Shown in pieces: positions 1-12,171 of a stretch of DNA of 64,000 bases. The notes below the pieces were generated by a model. That model saw only the letters and a program-made list of their open reading frames with translations, was not told the origin of the DNA and made no database searches. The first letter of the stretch is position 1. Each line of letters opens with the position of its first letter. The translations under genes were made by a program, and so were the position numbers. The stretch comes from Multifurca ochricompacta (taxonomy: Eukaryota; Basidiomycota; Agaricomycetes; Russulales; Russulaceae). The DNA lies in contig WTXG01000003.1 of NCBI GenBank assembly GCA_022496185.1, forward strand, positions 248,001-312,000. The letters are read 5' to 3'.

Positions 1-298
1 CAAGGGGTCCTTTTTTCCACGAGTCGGAATCTCACGACAAATTGAAATTTCTTTTTCAAAAGCGCTAGTCGGCAAGTCGCGCTCGCTTCGTTTGTTGGTT
101 TCCTTTTCCTTTCATTTTTTTGGCTCTTTCCTCCTCCCTTTTCGCCTTCGCCTTCGCCTTCGCCTCCTTCTCCTTCTCCTTCTCCTCCTCCCTCCCTCTT
201 TTCCTCTTCCCCTCCATTTCTCGTAGGAGACCCGTCCTTTTGGAGATAAGTTCCGCAGAGCACGGTCTCAACGGCAACTCCTTTTCCTTTCTCCTCGA
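1..298 (+). promoter_or_regulatory. Upstream region of the nucleotide-sugar transporter, pyrimidine-rich
   Basis: No coding region is supported here. Positions about 120-220 hold a long CT-rich stretch made of repeated TTCGCC and TTCTCC units. Such pyrimidine tracts are common just upstream of transcribed fungal genes and probably belong to the promoter or 5' leader of the gene starting at 299. The short open frames on either strand are products of the low-complexity sequence. Confidence 0.5.
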
Positions 299-1929
299 AT
301 GGCTCTCTCAGATTCTAAGATTCTGTTCTGGAATGGAAAAATCCCCTTAAAGACCATCCATTTCGATAGCGTCAACGATGAAGACCGCATCGAGCAACCA
401 GCTCCTACACCCCCTTCTGTGCCCTCTCTCTGTGGCGTGTCCCTCAAGTATATATCGTACGTGTCATTCCCCCTGTACATCTCCGACTACGGAGTTAAAA
501 CCGTTTGGCCCTGTCGCGAAAATTCATGCATCGATTCTGATACACCTTTCCCAGCTTGGTCACCCTAGCAGCTCAGAATGCGGCCCTTTCTCTGTTGATG
601 CACTATTCCCGCGTCTCGATGCCCCCATCTCGGGCATATTCCGCAGCATCCGCAGTCTTGGCAACAGAGCTCCTCAAGGGCCTTATCTCGTTGTTTATCG
701 CATTGATTCGTGTACGCCCCAGCTCACCTCAGCATGCCTTTGCCCTCCCTCTACCTCTTTCGGCACGCCTGGCAAATTCCCCGCTCAATCCCAGGGTGTT
801 CATGGAGCGGTGCAAAATCGTTGGAAAGGAGGTGTTTAGACCTGACTGCTGGAAATTGTCCATTCCAGCCATACTTTACGGTTAATTGTTACCTCAATCT
901 TCCCCACTACAACTCCTTTGACATCTCTCCTTCACAGTCATTCAGAATAATCTTCAATTTGTTGCCGCCTCTAATCTGGAAGCTGCTACCTTCCAGGTCT
1001 CCTATCAGATGAAAATTCTTACTACTGCAGCTTTCTCTGTCATCCTCCTCCGCCGCAAGTTAACGCCGTTGAAGTGGCTAGCCCTGTTTTTCCTTGCACT
1101 TGGTGTTGGCATCGTCCAAATTCAGTGCGGTGTCGCCAAAAATCCTTTAGGTGATGGGCCATCTGCCGATGTACACACCATGGTACCATCCAAAGGCTTT
1201 CTCGCTGTTGCCGCTGCTTGCTTCACATCTGGCCTCGCCGGTGTGTATTTCGAGATGGTGCTCAAGAACTCCACAGCGGATCTCTGGGTGCGCAATGTGC
1301 AGCTCTCTCTCTTCTCCCTACTCCCAGCACTCGTTCCTATCATCATGACACCCTCGCCTTCGCCTGGCTCAGCCTCGCACAGCGTACCCTCACTCACTCA
1401 CTTGTTTGCGAATTTCACTCCATGGGCATGGGCGACAGTCCTCACTCAGGTCCTAGGTGGGCTCATCACAGCCCTTGTAATCAAGTACGCCGACAACATT
1501 ATGAAGGGTTTCGCGACTTCTCTATCGATTGTCATATCATTTCTCGCTTCCGTTGCACTCTTCCATTTCCGAATCACGACTTCGTTCATTGTTGGCGCCA
1601 CCGTTGTTCTTACCGCTACCTGGCTTTACTCACAGCCGGACGGTAAGCAACGAGGTTCCTGCACGGCGCCTTTCAAGTTTCTTCGTGCTCGTCGCAGCTC
1701 CAATGCTCCACCCCCCCTGAGCCCAATGCCAACGCGCCCCTTGCCCAGCCCAATCAACCCTAGCATTACGACTTCGCTCGGGCGTCGTACACCCATTGGC
1801 TCCCCTTACTCATCTCCCACTACACCTGCGCCCCCCGCTGCTGCAGCTGGCCTCGCCCTTGCTTCCATGCGTTCACATAGCATGCCTTCGATCCTACTTC
1901 CTGCCACCAACACAGACCCTCCTGTATAA
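299..1929 (+). CDS. Nucleotide-sugar transporter (UDP-galactose/UDP-GlcNAc type, SLC35A family)
   Basis: A Golgi multi-pass antiporter that exchanges cytosolic UDP-sugar for luminal UMP. Three exons fit: 299-456, 555-880 and 938-1929, about 491 aa. The join at 456/555 gives KYISLVTLAAQNAALSL, followed by MHYSR and the helix ending TELLKGLISL. The third exon contains NNLQFVAASNLEAATFQV and QMKILTTAAFSV, both hallmarks of the UDP-galactose transporter family, then GLAGVYFEMVLK and the conserved YADNIMKGFATS near the end of the membrane domain. About 90 extra residues rich in Pro, Ser and Ala follow the last helix, making it longer than typical family members (about 330-400 aa). The start at 299 is the first in-frame Met; an upstream exon is possible. 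Exact sugar specificity cannot be read from sequence. It is convergent with STT4. Confidence 0.9.
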
Positions 1930-2507
1930 GGTTGCAGGTCTTAAATTCCTCTAGATTGTTTATCATTCGCATTTATTTTGTGGGGGCAAATAAATATCTC
2001 GACTCACTCGAATCACGAAAGGGTCACACCCTAACCCTGCTTGATGCTGTATGGACTTCCATGAACTATGACCTCACGCTTCGTTGATAGGGTCTTGCGC
2101 TTGTTACGTTCCGCTTGCCCTTTACTTCTATCACAGTTCGAAGCTTTGACTTTATTAATCTCACCTCCTGGGACTTGCACGCCACGCATTTTTTGACTAT
2201 CGATATTTTACGTCTGCTTCTGATACCACAGTGCGTCTGCTCGCTTATACCTTCAATCACCCTATATCTTTTTTTCGTTTTTTTGTTATGAACTTTTACT
2301 GCGAGATTCTTTTTTTCTGAACAGTGCATAAGTTGGAGACTGCCTGGTTTTGTATTTACTTCTTCAAATGGTCGCTGCCGCTAGCGTTTATCTAGTTGGG
2401 AAAAGAAATAAAATATGCAATGCGATCGCGAAATAGTAAAATAAATATTGACAGCAGAGAGCAGTTGGACGTGTACTTTCTCCATGGTGGACACGTCAAG
2501 ATATGAT
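1930..2507. other. Convergent intergenic spacer, no gene seen
   Basis: This 578-base stretch lies between two convergent stop codons and should hold the 3' UTRs of the transporter and of STT4. It is AT-rich with T runs. It contains a single telomere-like CCCTAACCCT at about 2029-2038, too short to mean much. No open frame here looks like a protein. Confidence 0.6.
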
Positions 2508-5500
2508 CTACTTGTACGGAATACCTTTGGAGAGGTAAGAGGTAAGCTAGTTGGTTTTTTGGAGGTGGCATGGTACAACAAACTCACCGTTTTGCAGCTG
2601 CAACGCAAGCGTCACACCGGGTAATCAGCGTCTGTGCGACTCGTCGAAACTCTAGGCTATGTGTACTTACACGCTGGAACTCGTCATACACAGTACTGCG
2701 CACGTTCTCATGCGCGTTTTTGACGGTGGCTATCATATAATCCGCGGCTTGCCGTTCGCTAAGCCCGAGCGCGAAGCGTTCGCGCAACCGACGAATTGTA
2801 ACTCGCCCTTGAAGCTAGGGAGGCCCGTTCCGAGCATGAGTTGCACGGTCGCGATGAGCTGCGGCGCGTGTGGACGTAGAGTAAGGAAGGCGGCGACACA
2901 GAGCTGTTGGAAGAGCGCGTAACCCTGCGAGTTTCGCCCACCCATTAATACGACCATCTCGTGATTCAGCTTGAAGGAGTTGGGCTCAAACTTGACGCCG
3001 CCGGGACGTATAAGGCTGTTCGTCAGTATGTGCGACTGAAAACAACCGCGAGGAAAAACGTATCTATGTCGAACAGGAAGCCGAAGTCTACATCGGACGT
3101 TCAGAATAGACAGACAGTCAGCTGCGCTCAAGTAGAGGACTGACCGACGTGAACTATGTGACCCTCCCCATCGATCATGATATTGCCATTATGACGGTCC
3201 TTGATCTGAAGAATATAGCATGCCACAGAGTACGCTGCCATAGACTGAATGAAATTCAGCCGCGCCTTCTGATATGAGACTGAATCCTCTCCGCCATATT
3301 TTGAGATGAAAAAGCCTTGAAGGTCATTAACCTTCGCACGACCCATCTCGTCTCGTGAGGTGGAATTCGGTACGACGTCGATGACGCCACACTACGATTA
3401 TCTTCAGTTTTTTTTTTTTGGAACATAATAATGTGCGGGACATACCCCAGGCGCAGTTGCTGTCACACGGTAAGGGTAAAGATAAAGCGTCAAACCCACG
3501 CCGGTGAAAATATTTTTGAACATAGCAATGAGCTGAAGGGCAAGTACGTCTTGCCGACAGTCATCGCCAACCTTGAAGATGGCTTGTATCCATACGTCTT
3601 GCTCGGTACGACGTTCCTCCTCTCCGCCATCGCCTGTGAGTAGCGAGTCCGGGTCGATATCAATGAGCACCAGCTGTTTTCGAACTTTGAACGTCGCCAT
3701 GAACGGTGCCTACACGACTACCTCTCAAGTAAATTCACAAAAAAAGGGTGCTGGCGAACCTTGGCATGGCTCTGAAGTGGGCGGCCGGACTTTTTATCGA
3801 CGTCAATAACTTTTCCGTCAGGATTGCTTGGGAGGTAAACGCCGACATCAAATTTTATCTTTGCCATTTCTTCATCAATCTTTGCCTGAAAGAGGTTTCT
3901 AGTGTCATGAGCTTTTTACGGAAACTACCTAGCGCACCTTTTTTTCAGGTTTAGACTTTTTGATGTAGGGTTTCAGCTTTCCAGATATCGAAGTCACCTC
4001 GCCAAAGAAGCCAAACTCGCGGTCGTAGAATTCCCTCTCCGTACCGGATAATGATTCAACAATTTCATGAATCATACGGTCCAAGATAGGTTTCATTGGA
4101 TCCTCCTTAGAAATTCGCTGAGGCTCCATCCAACCAAAAAACATAAAATCGAGAAGACATACCACTTCAGCCGCGTCATCCTTGTAACAGTTAGCTTTCA
4201 TATTCCAAATGATTTGATGACAGAATAGCTGGGATATTTGGGCTGTCTCGAATATGAAGCGGTTGACATACCCTACATGCGGTCTCATATTGAACGTGCT
4301 TCACTCAGCTAAGGTAAAATAGCGTACCAAGCTCATCATAGCGCAATGCTTGCACGATTTGCGGAACGAAACAGAAGGTCACTTCAACCGGGTGTTGAGC
4401 CAGTACTCTTTGCGCGTATTGCAGGATAAAAGAATCACTGTGGTATCGGGGTTCGAAGAATGTAACAGCGATGATTGGGGGCACAGGATCCCAGAAAAGG
4501 AGGTACTAATCGTGACCATTAGCTGACTTGAATCTATCAAAAAATCAGCTCACTTTGAGGTCCCGCTGCACCCCGTCAAGCCTGTTTCCTACAAGGAATT
4601 CGATAGCTTCGGGGACGTGTAAAACGTCACGCGGACGTGAACGGACGAGAGCGCCAACTTCCCTCGCGACAACCGGGTACTTGAATCTCTCCACAAGATG
4701 CACAGCTATGGCTGGATTGGTTTCCCATGCTGCTCGAATGGCGCTCTTCCAAGCGTCCTGTGACCAACATCCATAATCCATCACAAAGAGCAGGAACGAC
4801 TTACATCCATCATCGACTTCTCTAGTTCGTTGGGTAGTCTGCCCCGCGCTTTGGATCATTGACTGGATTTGCCCACACAGAGAGTCTGTAAAGTTCGTTC
4901 TCTACCAGTAGTTTCAGTGGGACACTGAGGCTTTTGAGGCGCGAAACATATGCTGGAGTTGGACTAAGGTTTTAACACCTCGTACTTAGCCGAGGCATCG
5001 GTATACTTACTTGCGTTCATTGACGTTGCTTGGGCCTGTCCGAGGCTTGAAACTTCATGGGAAAGTCGGGCAGTGTCAGCCTGAAGAGTAGACAAGAACT
5101 CTTTTAGGAGTTTTGCATCAGCGTCCATTTGCAGTCTATTGGAGCCATGAGACCATCTTATCAAATGAGTTAAGTGGTAGTAGGGGGGGAGCACAGAGGT
5201 TCCAGCTTACTGAGGGCGAACAGAAAACCACGAAAATGCCACAGAGTAGAGACTTTCCCGGAAGGTATACTCGCAATAGGAATCAAGTCTCGAACTTCCA
5301 AGGGCTTCAAACCCAAAGATTAAAAAGGAGAACCGAGCCTCCCTCGCCAAAGCATGCGTGCTGCAAATAAAATGCATCACAGAACCCAACAGATGAGGGG
5401 CGTTTCTTTACCTTAACAAGCGATAAGCCCTTGCCGAGCGGAGACTAAGCCGCTGGATGAGTAGCATCAAGCCTGGCTTGCGATATTTGGCGGCCTGCAG

Positions 5501-8500
5501 TCTGCTAAACAACATTTGCAGGACAAGCGTGTGCGGAGAAAGTAGCCGACGGGCATAGTTGGTAGCGCGGTCAATGACGTCCTTGTCCATTGGTGAGTAG
5601 TCAACGGGATGATGAAACGGGTCGTCATAACTGGAGGCGGTGTTCAGCAGCGAGTCACCAAGTCTTTAGAGGATTAGTAACTACTTAAGTGTCTTCGAGA
5701 ATATGCCCCTCTCCAACCTAATGCTTGTCATCCATGCAGTGTTGATTTCTGCCATCATGGCAATCTCAAACGCAGGTCGCTCTGATATGACCCATGTCCA
5801 TGTTTCAATGCCGGCGGCGATTGCAGATGGCGTGAAGACCTCGAAAGGTAGCGCAACCATATAATACATCAAGGTGTAATCACACTACTGGGGTGTTAAG
5901 TAAGGACATAGAGGGCGACCGCTCTTACCTTTGTCACTGAGATGAGGGACGATGCACAACGAAACAGAAGTCGCTTCAAGTCCTGGATAGTAAACGAGTT
6001 GCGCTTCCCACGTACTGCAGCAAGAGCTGCGTGCATCTTTTCCCTGAGAGCCGAGATTTCTGGGACAGGATCTTGTTCATCTATTGCCTTTTGGAGGTTC
6101 TTGCCTGCGGCAACAGTTGAGGGTGCAGTCACTAAAAGTGGATGTGCCTACCTCCCCGCCCAGCGAGACGTAGGCCGGCTATCTCCCCAGTATAGTACGC
6201 CTTGGACGCAATCTGGCTGGTCAGAGTCTTGGCGCAATCCGGCTTATGTTTTGAAAGCGCGGCGAGGGAAGCTATGCAATAGTCAATGAAAGAAAATGAA
6301 AGACCTGATAAGACGTACACAGCTTCCGCTGTACAGGACCGATGGCCTTTCCGAAAGTCTCGGCAATCGAGGCACCAAGGTCGACTGTGTCAATGGGTGA
6401 GAGAGATTGATTAACAGCAAGGTATTTCTTGGAAATCTGATAAGTTTCGATGCAACATGTGGTGGAGGGACACCTACCTGAAGCGTCGATTGTAGTTCCA
6501 TAGGAGCTCGACTCAAGGCAAGTTCAAACCATCGACTGGAATTACGCTGCAAATTAACGAGAATTTCGTCCCTGATCTTGTAATCGTCAGGAAGCTGAAG
6601 AGTTATGTCCACTCGATCAGAGTGGAATTCGTAAATTGGATTATACTGTAGCATAGGAAACTCAGCGAAACGCGTGATGCAAGAATAAGGAACTTGCTTC
6701 GTCCACAAATTCACCCTCGCATGAACGCCGCAGTAGCGTAAGCACCTCGAGGATAGAGAACACAAGAGGAGGATCACACATGAGCGACGGAAAAGATGTG
6801 ATGAGCCTATCGAGGTACTTGGATGCGACAGCGCGTGCCTTGGCGACGCGGTGTGTGCTTCCGGTTAGTAAGATTTGCAGCTCACCGAGTAGCTCTCCGG
6901 GTAACGACTGCGTCCTAGCCTGGTAACCCAGATTCTGAATTCCTTCTGTAATGATCTGCACGTGGCTTTAATTTGATTCGCAAAGGAATTATGTATTCCG
7001 TACCTTGTCGGCCAGGGGTCCATGCATGCACTTAACTCCGTGCGGCTGTTCATACTACCGTTCGCGAAGTAGGGAACCAGGGACGAAGGGAGACCAGCAT
7101 CAGCGCGCATGCCTTCCATGTCGTGCATAGTAAGGAGAAGGATAATTTCTCCGGGAGACAGGGATCGAATCTCCGCGTGGTGGTACGGTAGATACTTGGA
7201 AAGCAGGTTGCGGTGTTTTGGCATAACCTACAACATCATTATGCCCTGCATTAGGTAGACACTGCAAATTGACTCACACTGTGGGCATATTCCAGCCGGA
7301 TCGATGTGTTAAACTCGACATCACTAACGAGTAAATCAAGGGCCTCCTCCAGCACCAGGGCAGGTGTCTTTGCTGCGATGCGGGATAATGCGGGACGGCG
7401 CCACTCCGTCGCAGAGCCGTCCTTCCCATCTGCCATAGTAAATTGAAAGAGAGTACAGAGGAACCACATGTTGCGGAACAAGACTACCAACTCGGAAGAT
7501 GAACCAAAGCGGGGATTAAGGTCAGCATGACTCAGAAGCGCGTCAATGGGAAGTAGAAGAGAGATGAGCTGTTCAGCCAGATCTTCGGCCTTCACGTGCC
7601 GGTTCTGCATTGAGGCATTTTGGATAGCTATTCCCTTGTCCACGAACGACGACAGGAGTTCCTGCAGGTAGATATGGTAGAACTCTGGCCGTTGATGCAA
7701 CTCGTGAGCAAGCCTGGTCTGTGCAGCCAGAATCTGTAAAGAGTAGTTCTCAGGTGAGTTCGGCAAAATCCTGATTAACGTTTTACCATATTGTTTGAGA
7801 ACCTTGGATCCTCGGAGTGTATGGAGAGGCTGAGTGAGGAGAATGCCCTTATGATATCCAAAAATGAAGCCTCGGAAGCCTGCAATGCTAAATCTACCAG
7901 GTTATGAGCGATCGCAGCTTCAGCGTATGGCTCGGAAATATAAAGCCGCTGTATCAGCATCGCAATCGCCAGTTTTGTGGCCTGTATAATAGGTTCTGAG
8001 TCGAGCTTATTTCAATGCTGAGAACGGCACTCACGTCATCGCGCTTGAATTCTAGGCAAGCCTTGACACTACTGATATCGTGCTGGTGGTAATGAGCCGC
8101 CTCTCCTCTTCTGTGTAACCGTGGCCAATGGTCTCAAAGGAGTGTAGCGTGGCGCGATCCGAATTCATAATCGTGTGTTCAGAATTTGAACCTACGAAGA
8201 GACTGCTGGCCGGAGTATTGTCGTACATCTCCTTGCTCGTCGCAGCAATGTGGTTCAGTAATGAGTACATATTGGACATAATTAGGCCGTCCCCTGGTGC
8301 CAACTTCCCAAAAATCAGAAGGGTATGAGCAAGCCACATGTGCTAAATACCTTGATGCACAGAGCAAAACATTTGGCGGCTGAATATAATGGCGCAGGAA
8401 TTCGAGTCTCGCTGACGAACTCATTCTCAAACGTGGGCACTGGCGACGTGATGAAACGCCTAAGATGAGATACCAGGGATGGCGCAGACTCGGGGAAACT

Positions 8501-10159
8501 ATACACGATTGGGAGACATTCTAGGGGATAAAGAACGAGACATACTGTTCCACCAGTACGGTAAGCGCTTTTAAAGCAGCTACCTGAACGAGAGAATCTG
8601 CGATGGGCGAATCCATACTAAGAATGGCTTTGAGGCGCGAAAAAAGATTGTTGTCTAGGTCACGGAGAGCAACAGCACAGACAGTGCCGAGTTTCTAGAA
8701 GCACCAGGAATTGGAATGTAGTTTGTTTAGGCCACGCTCACACTCACCAAGCTCTCAGACATGGTTTCCCAGGCGTATGTATCCAGTGACGGCTCAGATT
8801 CCATCTCCTCAATTTGTACAAGGAGATCAGTGAAGGTTTGCATGGATAACTCAAGTGACCTCATAAGGGCATTTTTCAAACTCGAGTCGGAAGCACCAGT
8901 TTCTGCGGTAACATCCCGCGCAAGACCCGACCATGCCTTGTTGGCAGCAGCAGCCTCAATCTCTTCCCCAGTCTTAGGGTAAATTGGTGCGTGCGAAGGG
9001 TACAGCGCTTGCGCTAGCATCGTCCACTGAGCTTCTACAACGCAGCAAACTAGAAAGTAACCATTGAGGGGTCGGCCGCTCAGTACGTAACGCGATAGGA
9101 GGGCTTGTATGTACGTCTTGATGTCAGGGTCGTCATCTTCGTCCTGAAGAACGTTAAAAAGAGAGCGATTCAGACACTCTATGACATCTGGTGCGAATAG
9201 GAAATTAAGGTGCTCAGAGACCGAAGCCCAGTTACGATAGTTCCATGAGAATTCAGTAGAGATAATAGCGCGATACAGTCCGTGGAACGAGAGGGCGTGA
9301 TGGGTGAGTATTTCGGCAGCTGTGTGGAGTTAAAAAAAACGAAGTCGGTAGAGGTATGCTATACCCACGAGGGCTGCTTTGCAGTTTGCCGACAAGGACA
9401 GACGTGAAGTTCAAATGGCGTCCATGATGGCCTCCCTGTATTCTAAATGGACTGCGGCAAGCTTCAAAAGTGCGGAAATAGTCGAATAGGCTAACTGGTC
9501 AGGTAGAGACCAATCTGAAAGGGATCTGCTTAGTCACTAGTTGGGAGTCGAAGTCGAAGCTACTGGACTCACCATGCCAGTCAAGCTCATATCGAAGTCA
9601 ATGTAGGGGATGTCTCGCAAAATATCCAATAAGACGGGAAGCGTTTCTGGGAGAAGGGCGGGGGATGTGTTTACAGAGAGCTCCGCAAACCCAATGTTGC
9701 ATCTCGCTCTCGAAGTCGACTGGGACACACATAAGATTATAGGTCATCAACAAATCCGCTACAGCGGGTACTTGCCATATGCACTCTCTGCTCCGAGCTC
9801 GATTCGGGATCGTTTCCATCTGCCACGCCCTTGTTGATAGCTCTAGTTGTAACATTAGATGTAATTAAATCAATAGAAGAGTCGATTGTGGGGTCGGCGG
9901 GGTCATCTTTGGACGCGCCCACGCTGGCAGCAAGATCGGACAGGATTAATTGATGAATATTAAATTCAAGGCTACACAAGGAATTATTTCGTGGATGTCC
10001 CAAGATGAAGGATAGATAAAGGGCATACCCGTCCATCGCACGGTCCGTGTTGTTACCCACCTCGTGAAATGTTGTTGCGTTCGACCGTAATCGTTCAACA
10101 ACGGTGTCCTTCATACGCCCATCACCTTGACCCCTAAGTCCACCGTGACCGTGACCCAA
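2508..10159 (-). CDS. STT4: Phosphatidylinositol 4-kinase alpha (STT4/PI4KA)
   Basis: Makes PI4P at the plasma membrane from phosphatidylinositol and ATP. It is a many-exon gene spanning 7.6 kb, the size expected for a roughly 1,900-2,000 aa family member. The C-terminal lipid-kinase domain is clear: FKVGDDCRQDVLALQ near 3530-3575, catalytic DRHNGNIM near 3175-3200, then VDFGFLFDID near 3075-3105 after an intron. The last exon gives LQNGIPYK and TAG at 2508-2510, matching the family's end. The PIK helical domain lies near 4545-4850 (FVMDYGCWSQDAWKSAI). A conserved N-terminal block lies near 9560-9680 (ETLPVLLDILRDIPYIDFD). The start is either 10159 or the Met at about 10114. Two frame breaks need one added base (about 7036 and 8055), and the exon 1/2 join near 9740 was not resolved. 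It is divergent from TAF7 over 127 bases. Confidence 0.93.
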
Positions 10160-10286
10160 TTCCCCCGGGCCGGCACGATCCCAGGGTCGGGCGGTCGATC
10201 ACGTGATCAATTATTGTACCCCTCACTCCGTTTAATGTCAGTATGTCAGTTCACTATACCACTGGAACTGGAAAAAGTCAAAAACA
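10160..10286. promoter_or_regulatory. Bidirectional promoter STT4/TAF7 with a CACGTG palindrome
   Basis: Only 127 bases separate the two start codons, so the genes must share regulatory DNA. Positions 10197-10208 read GATCACGTGATC, a perfect 12-base palindrome centred on the CACGTG core recognised by basic helix-loop-helix factors such as Cbf1 and USF. That a factor binds here is inference. Confidence 0.55.
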
Positions 10287-11949
10287 ATGGAGGAAGACCT
10301 CATAGTTGTCGATGATCTCGACACCAACTATCAGGATGCTGCAGGCCCATCAAAACTAACCGCAGATACTCAGCCTCCTCACGCCGCCACCGGACGTCCA
10401 CAGCGAGCTGCAACACTACGCACTCGAAGGCAGAGCTCCCCAAATTCTGACAGTGGGGATACGCCTCTGGGCGGCCCATTCGTTCTTCTACAAAGACAAA
10501 AGCTGCACCAAAGCTCAAGCTCAAGTTGAGCGAAAAGGCAGCGGCTCTGGCCCCGGGAATGTCCTTCCTCGGCCCTTACGATCGTGAGCTTGACTCTGAT
10601 GAAGAAGAACTATCATTTGAGGAACAATTCATACTCCGCATGCCCCCCGGGAGGATTGTAGTAAGATGCGCGAGATGGTGGCCGCGCGTGAGATTTCACC
10701 TGATATTTGGTTCAAGTTCAAAGGTATGTCTCCCAACTGAGCTTCCCCAGAATGGTGCTAAAACTTGGAGCAGACTCGCGTCGAGCTGTCTTCCACGTAG
10801 GAGATAGTGTTTATTCTTCAAAATTGGTAGACCTTCCTTGCATCATTGAAGTACAGAAGACGCTCGACAACAAGCGCATGTTCAAGGTTGCAGACATCTG
10901 CCAGGTATGACATACTCTAGCCTACTTAACGATCACCTATCTTCACATATACACCCAGATGCTTCTTGTTGAACAGCGAATTCCTAATGAGGAAGTGGTG
11001 AATAATCAGAAGAGTTTCAATATCGACGACTTCATTTGGCCACACGGCCTCACGCCACCACTCCATCATGTTAGAAAGCGACGCTTCAGGAGACGGGTGA
11101 ACAGACGAACAATAGAGAGTGTTGAGCAGGAGGTTGAGAGGCTGCTTGAAGAGGATGCCATGGCGGAGGACGTTAAATACGGTTGGTTTCTACACAATCT
11201 ATCACCTGCTCCTCTCGTTCAACGGCGCCTGCAGATATTTTGGAAAACGTGAACCCGGACATGTCAGACTCTGAATTTATAGAACAAGACGAGGCATTAG
11301 AGCCTCAAACACCCGGTGCTCATTCCGAGCCCGGCGATGCTGGGACTCCCGGAGGTGGGGCGGATGAAGAGGAAAGTAGCGAAGAAGGTGAAGCAGACGG
11401 GGACATCGACGAAGAGCTTGCCGCAGAACTTGATCGCGAGCTTGAGGGTGACGACGAAGACGAAGACGACGAAGACGAAAGTGATGATGAGGATGAAGAA
11501 GATGAGGACGAGGACGACGAGACACAGCAAGCGCGTCAACTCCTAAACGAGGAGATTGCTGACCTCGAGTTCGCCGTGCGTAAGAAGGAGGCAGAAGTGG
11601 CGAGCACAGGCAACCCTCTGATTCGCAAGCGCTTTGAGGATGCACTGAAGAAGCTCCGCGCGGATCTCGAGGTAAAGATGAGCCAGAAGGATGAGATGAA
11701 CGAGATGGCGAGGCTTCGCAAGGCAGGAGAACCAGAGCCGGATGAGGCGAGGCCGCGGATGACGCAGAGGGTGACGAAGGTGTAGAACCCGGGGAGGACC
11801 CAGCAGACGGGGAGGAGCCCGGTCCCTCTCTTATGCAGGGTATTGAGGAGATCCCAGCAATTATCCAACTCAATGGCGCAGATGGCACTCAGCTTCCTCC
11901 GCCAGATGGGGACCTGTTTGGGCCGGAAGAAGAAATGGACATAGGTTAG
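10287..11949 (+). CDS. TAF7: TFIID subunit 7 (TAFII55 N-terminal domain), with frame breaks
   Basis: A subunit of the general transcription factor TFIID. The TAFII55 domain is recognised from EEQFILRMPPG, then IWFKFK joined across the 10724-10773 intron to DSRRAVFHVGD, then KLVDLPCIIEVQKTLD and MFKVADICQ, joined to MLLVEQ at 10959. Exons 10774-10904, 10959-11181 and 11235 onward are firm. A long Asp/Glu-rich segment (about 11350-11525) and a predicted coiled coil follow, as in other fungal TAF7 proteins. As written the frame is broken near 10455-10475, at about 10645-10651 and at about 11748-11754. In each case adding one base restores the conserved continuation. The first stop met is TAG at 11783-11785, but the restored frame continues with DLFGPEEEMDIG and stops at 11947-11949. 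The first break could instead be an unrecognised intron. Confidence 0.87.
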
Positions 11950-12171
11950 AATATGTAGTATTGTTTTGGGTCCTTTGCTTTCGATGCTATATCGATATCA
12001 TCATTGTTATTTTTCGTTCTCAGATCTTTCACACCCAGCTTTATTGCAGCCCATCTCGCTGCTAACACTCCGCGCGGGTGTGGCCCCATGCAGCGGCGTG
12101 ATTGCAATAGTTATTAATTGTTATAGCCCGCTCTTAATAACGGACAAACATAAGTGATAATCGCATCGTAA

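Noticed and set aside
11277..11888. 203-codon minus-strand open frame opposite TAF7
   Set aside because: It is the complement of the Asp/Glu-rich TAF7 coding sequence, which yields Ser/Pro/Arg-rich frames by composition; TAF7 motifs and splice sites are on the + strand.
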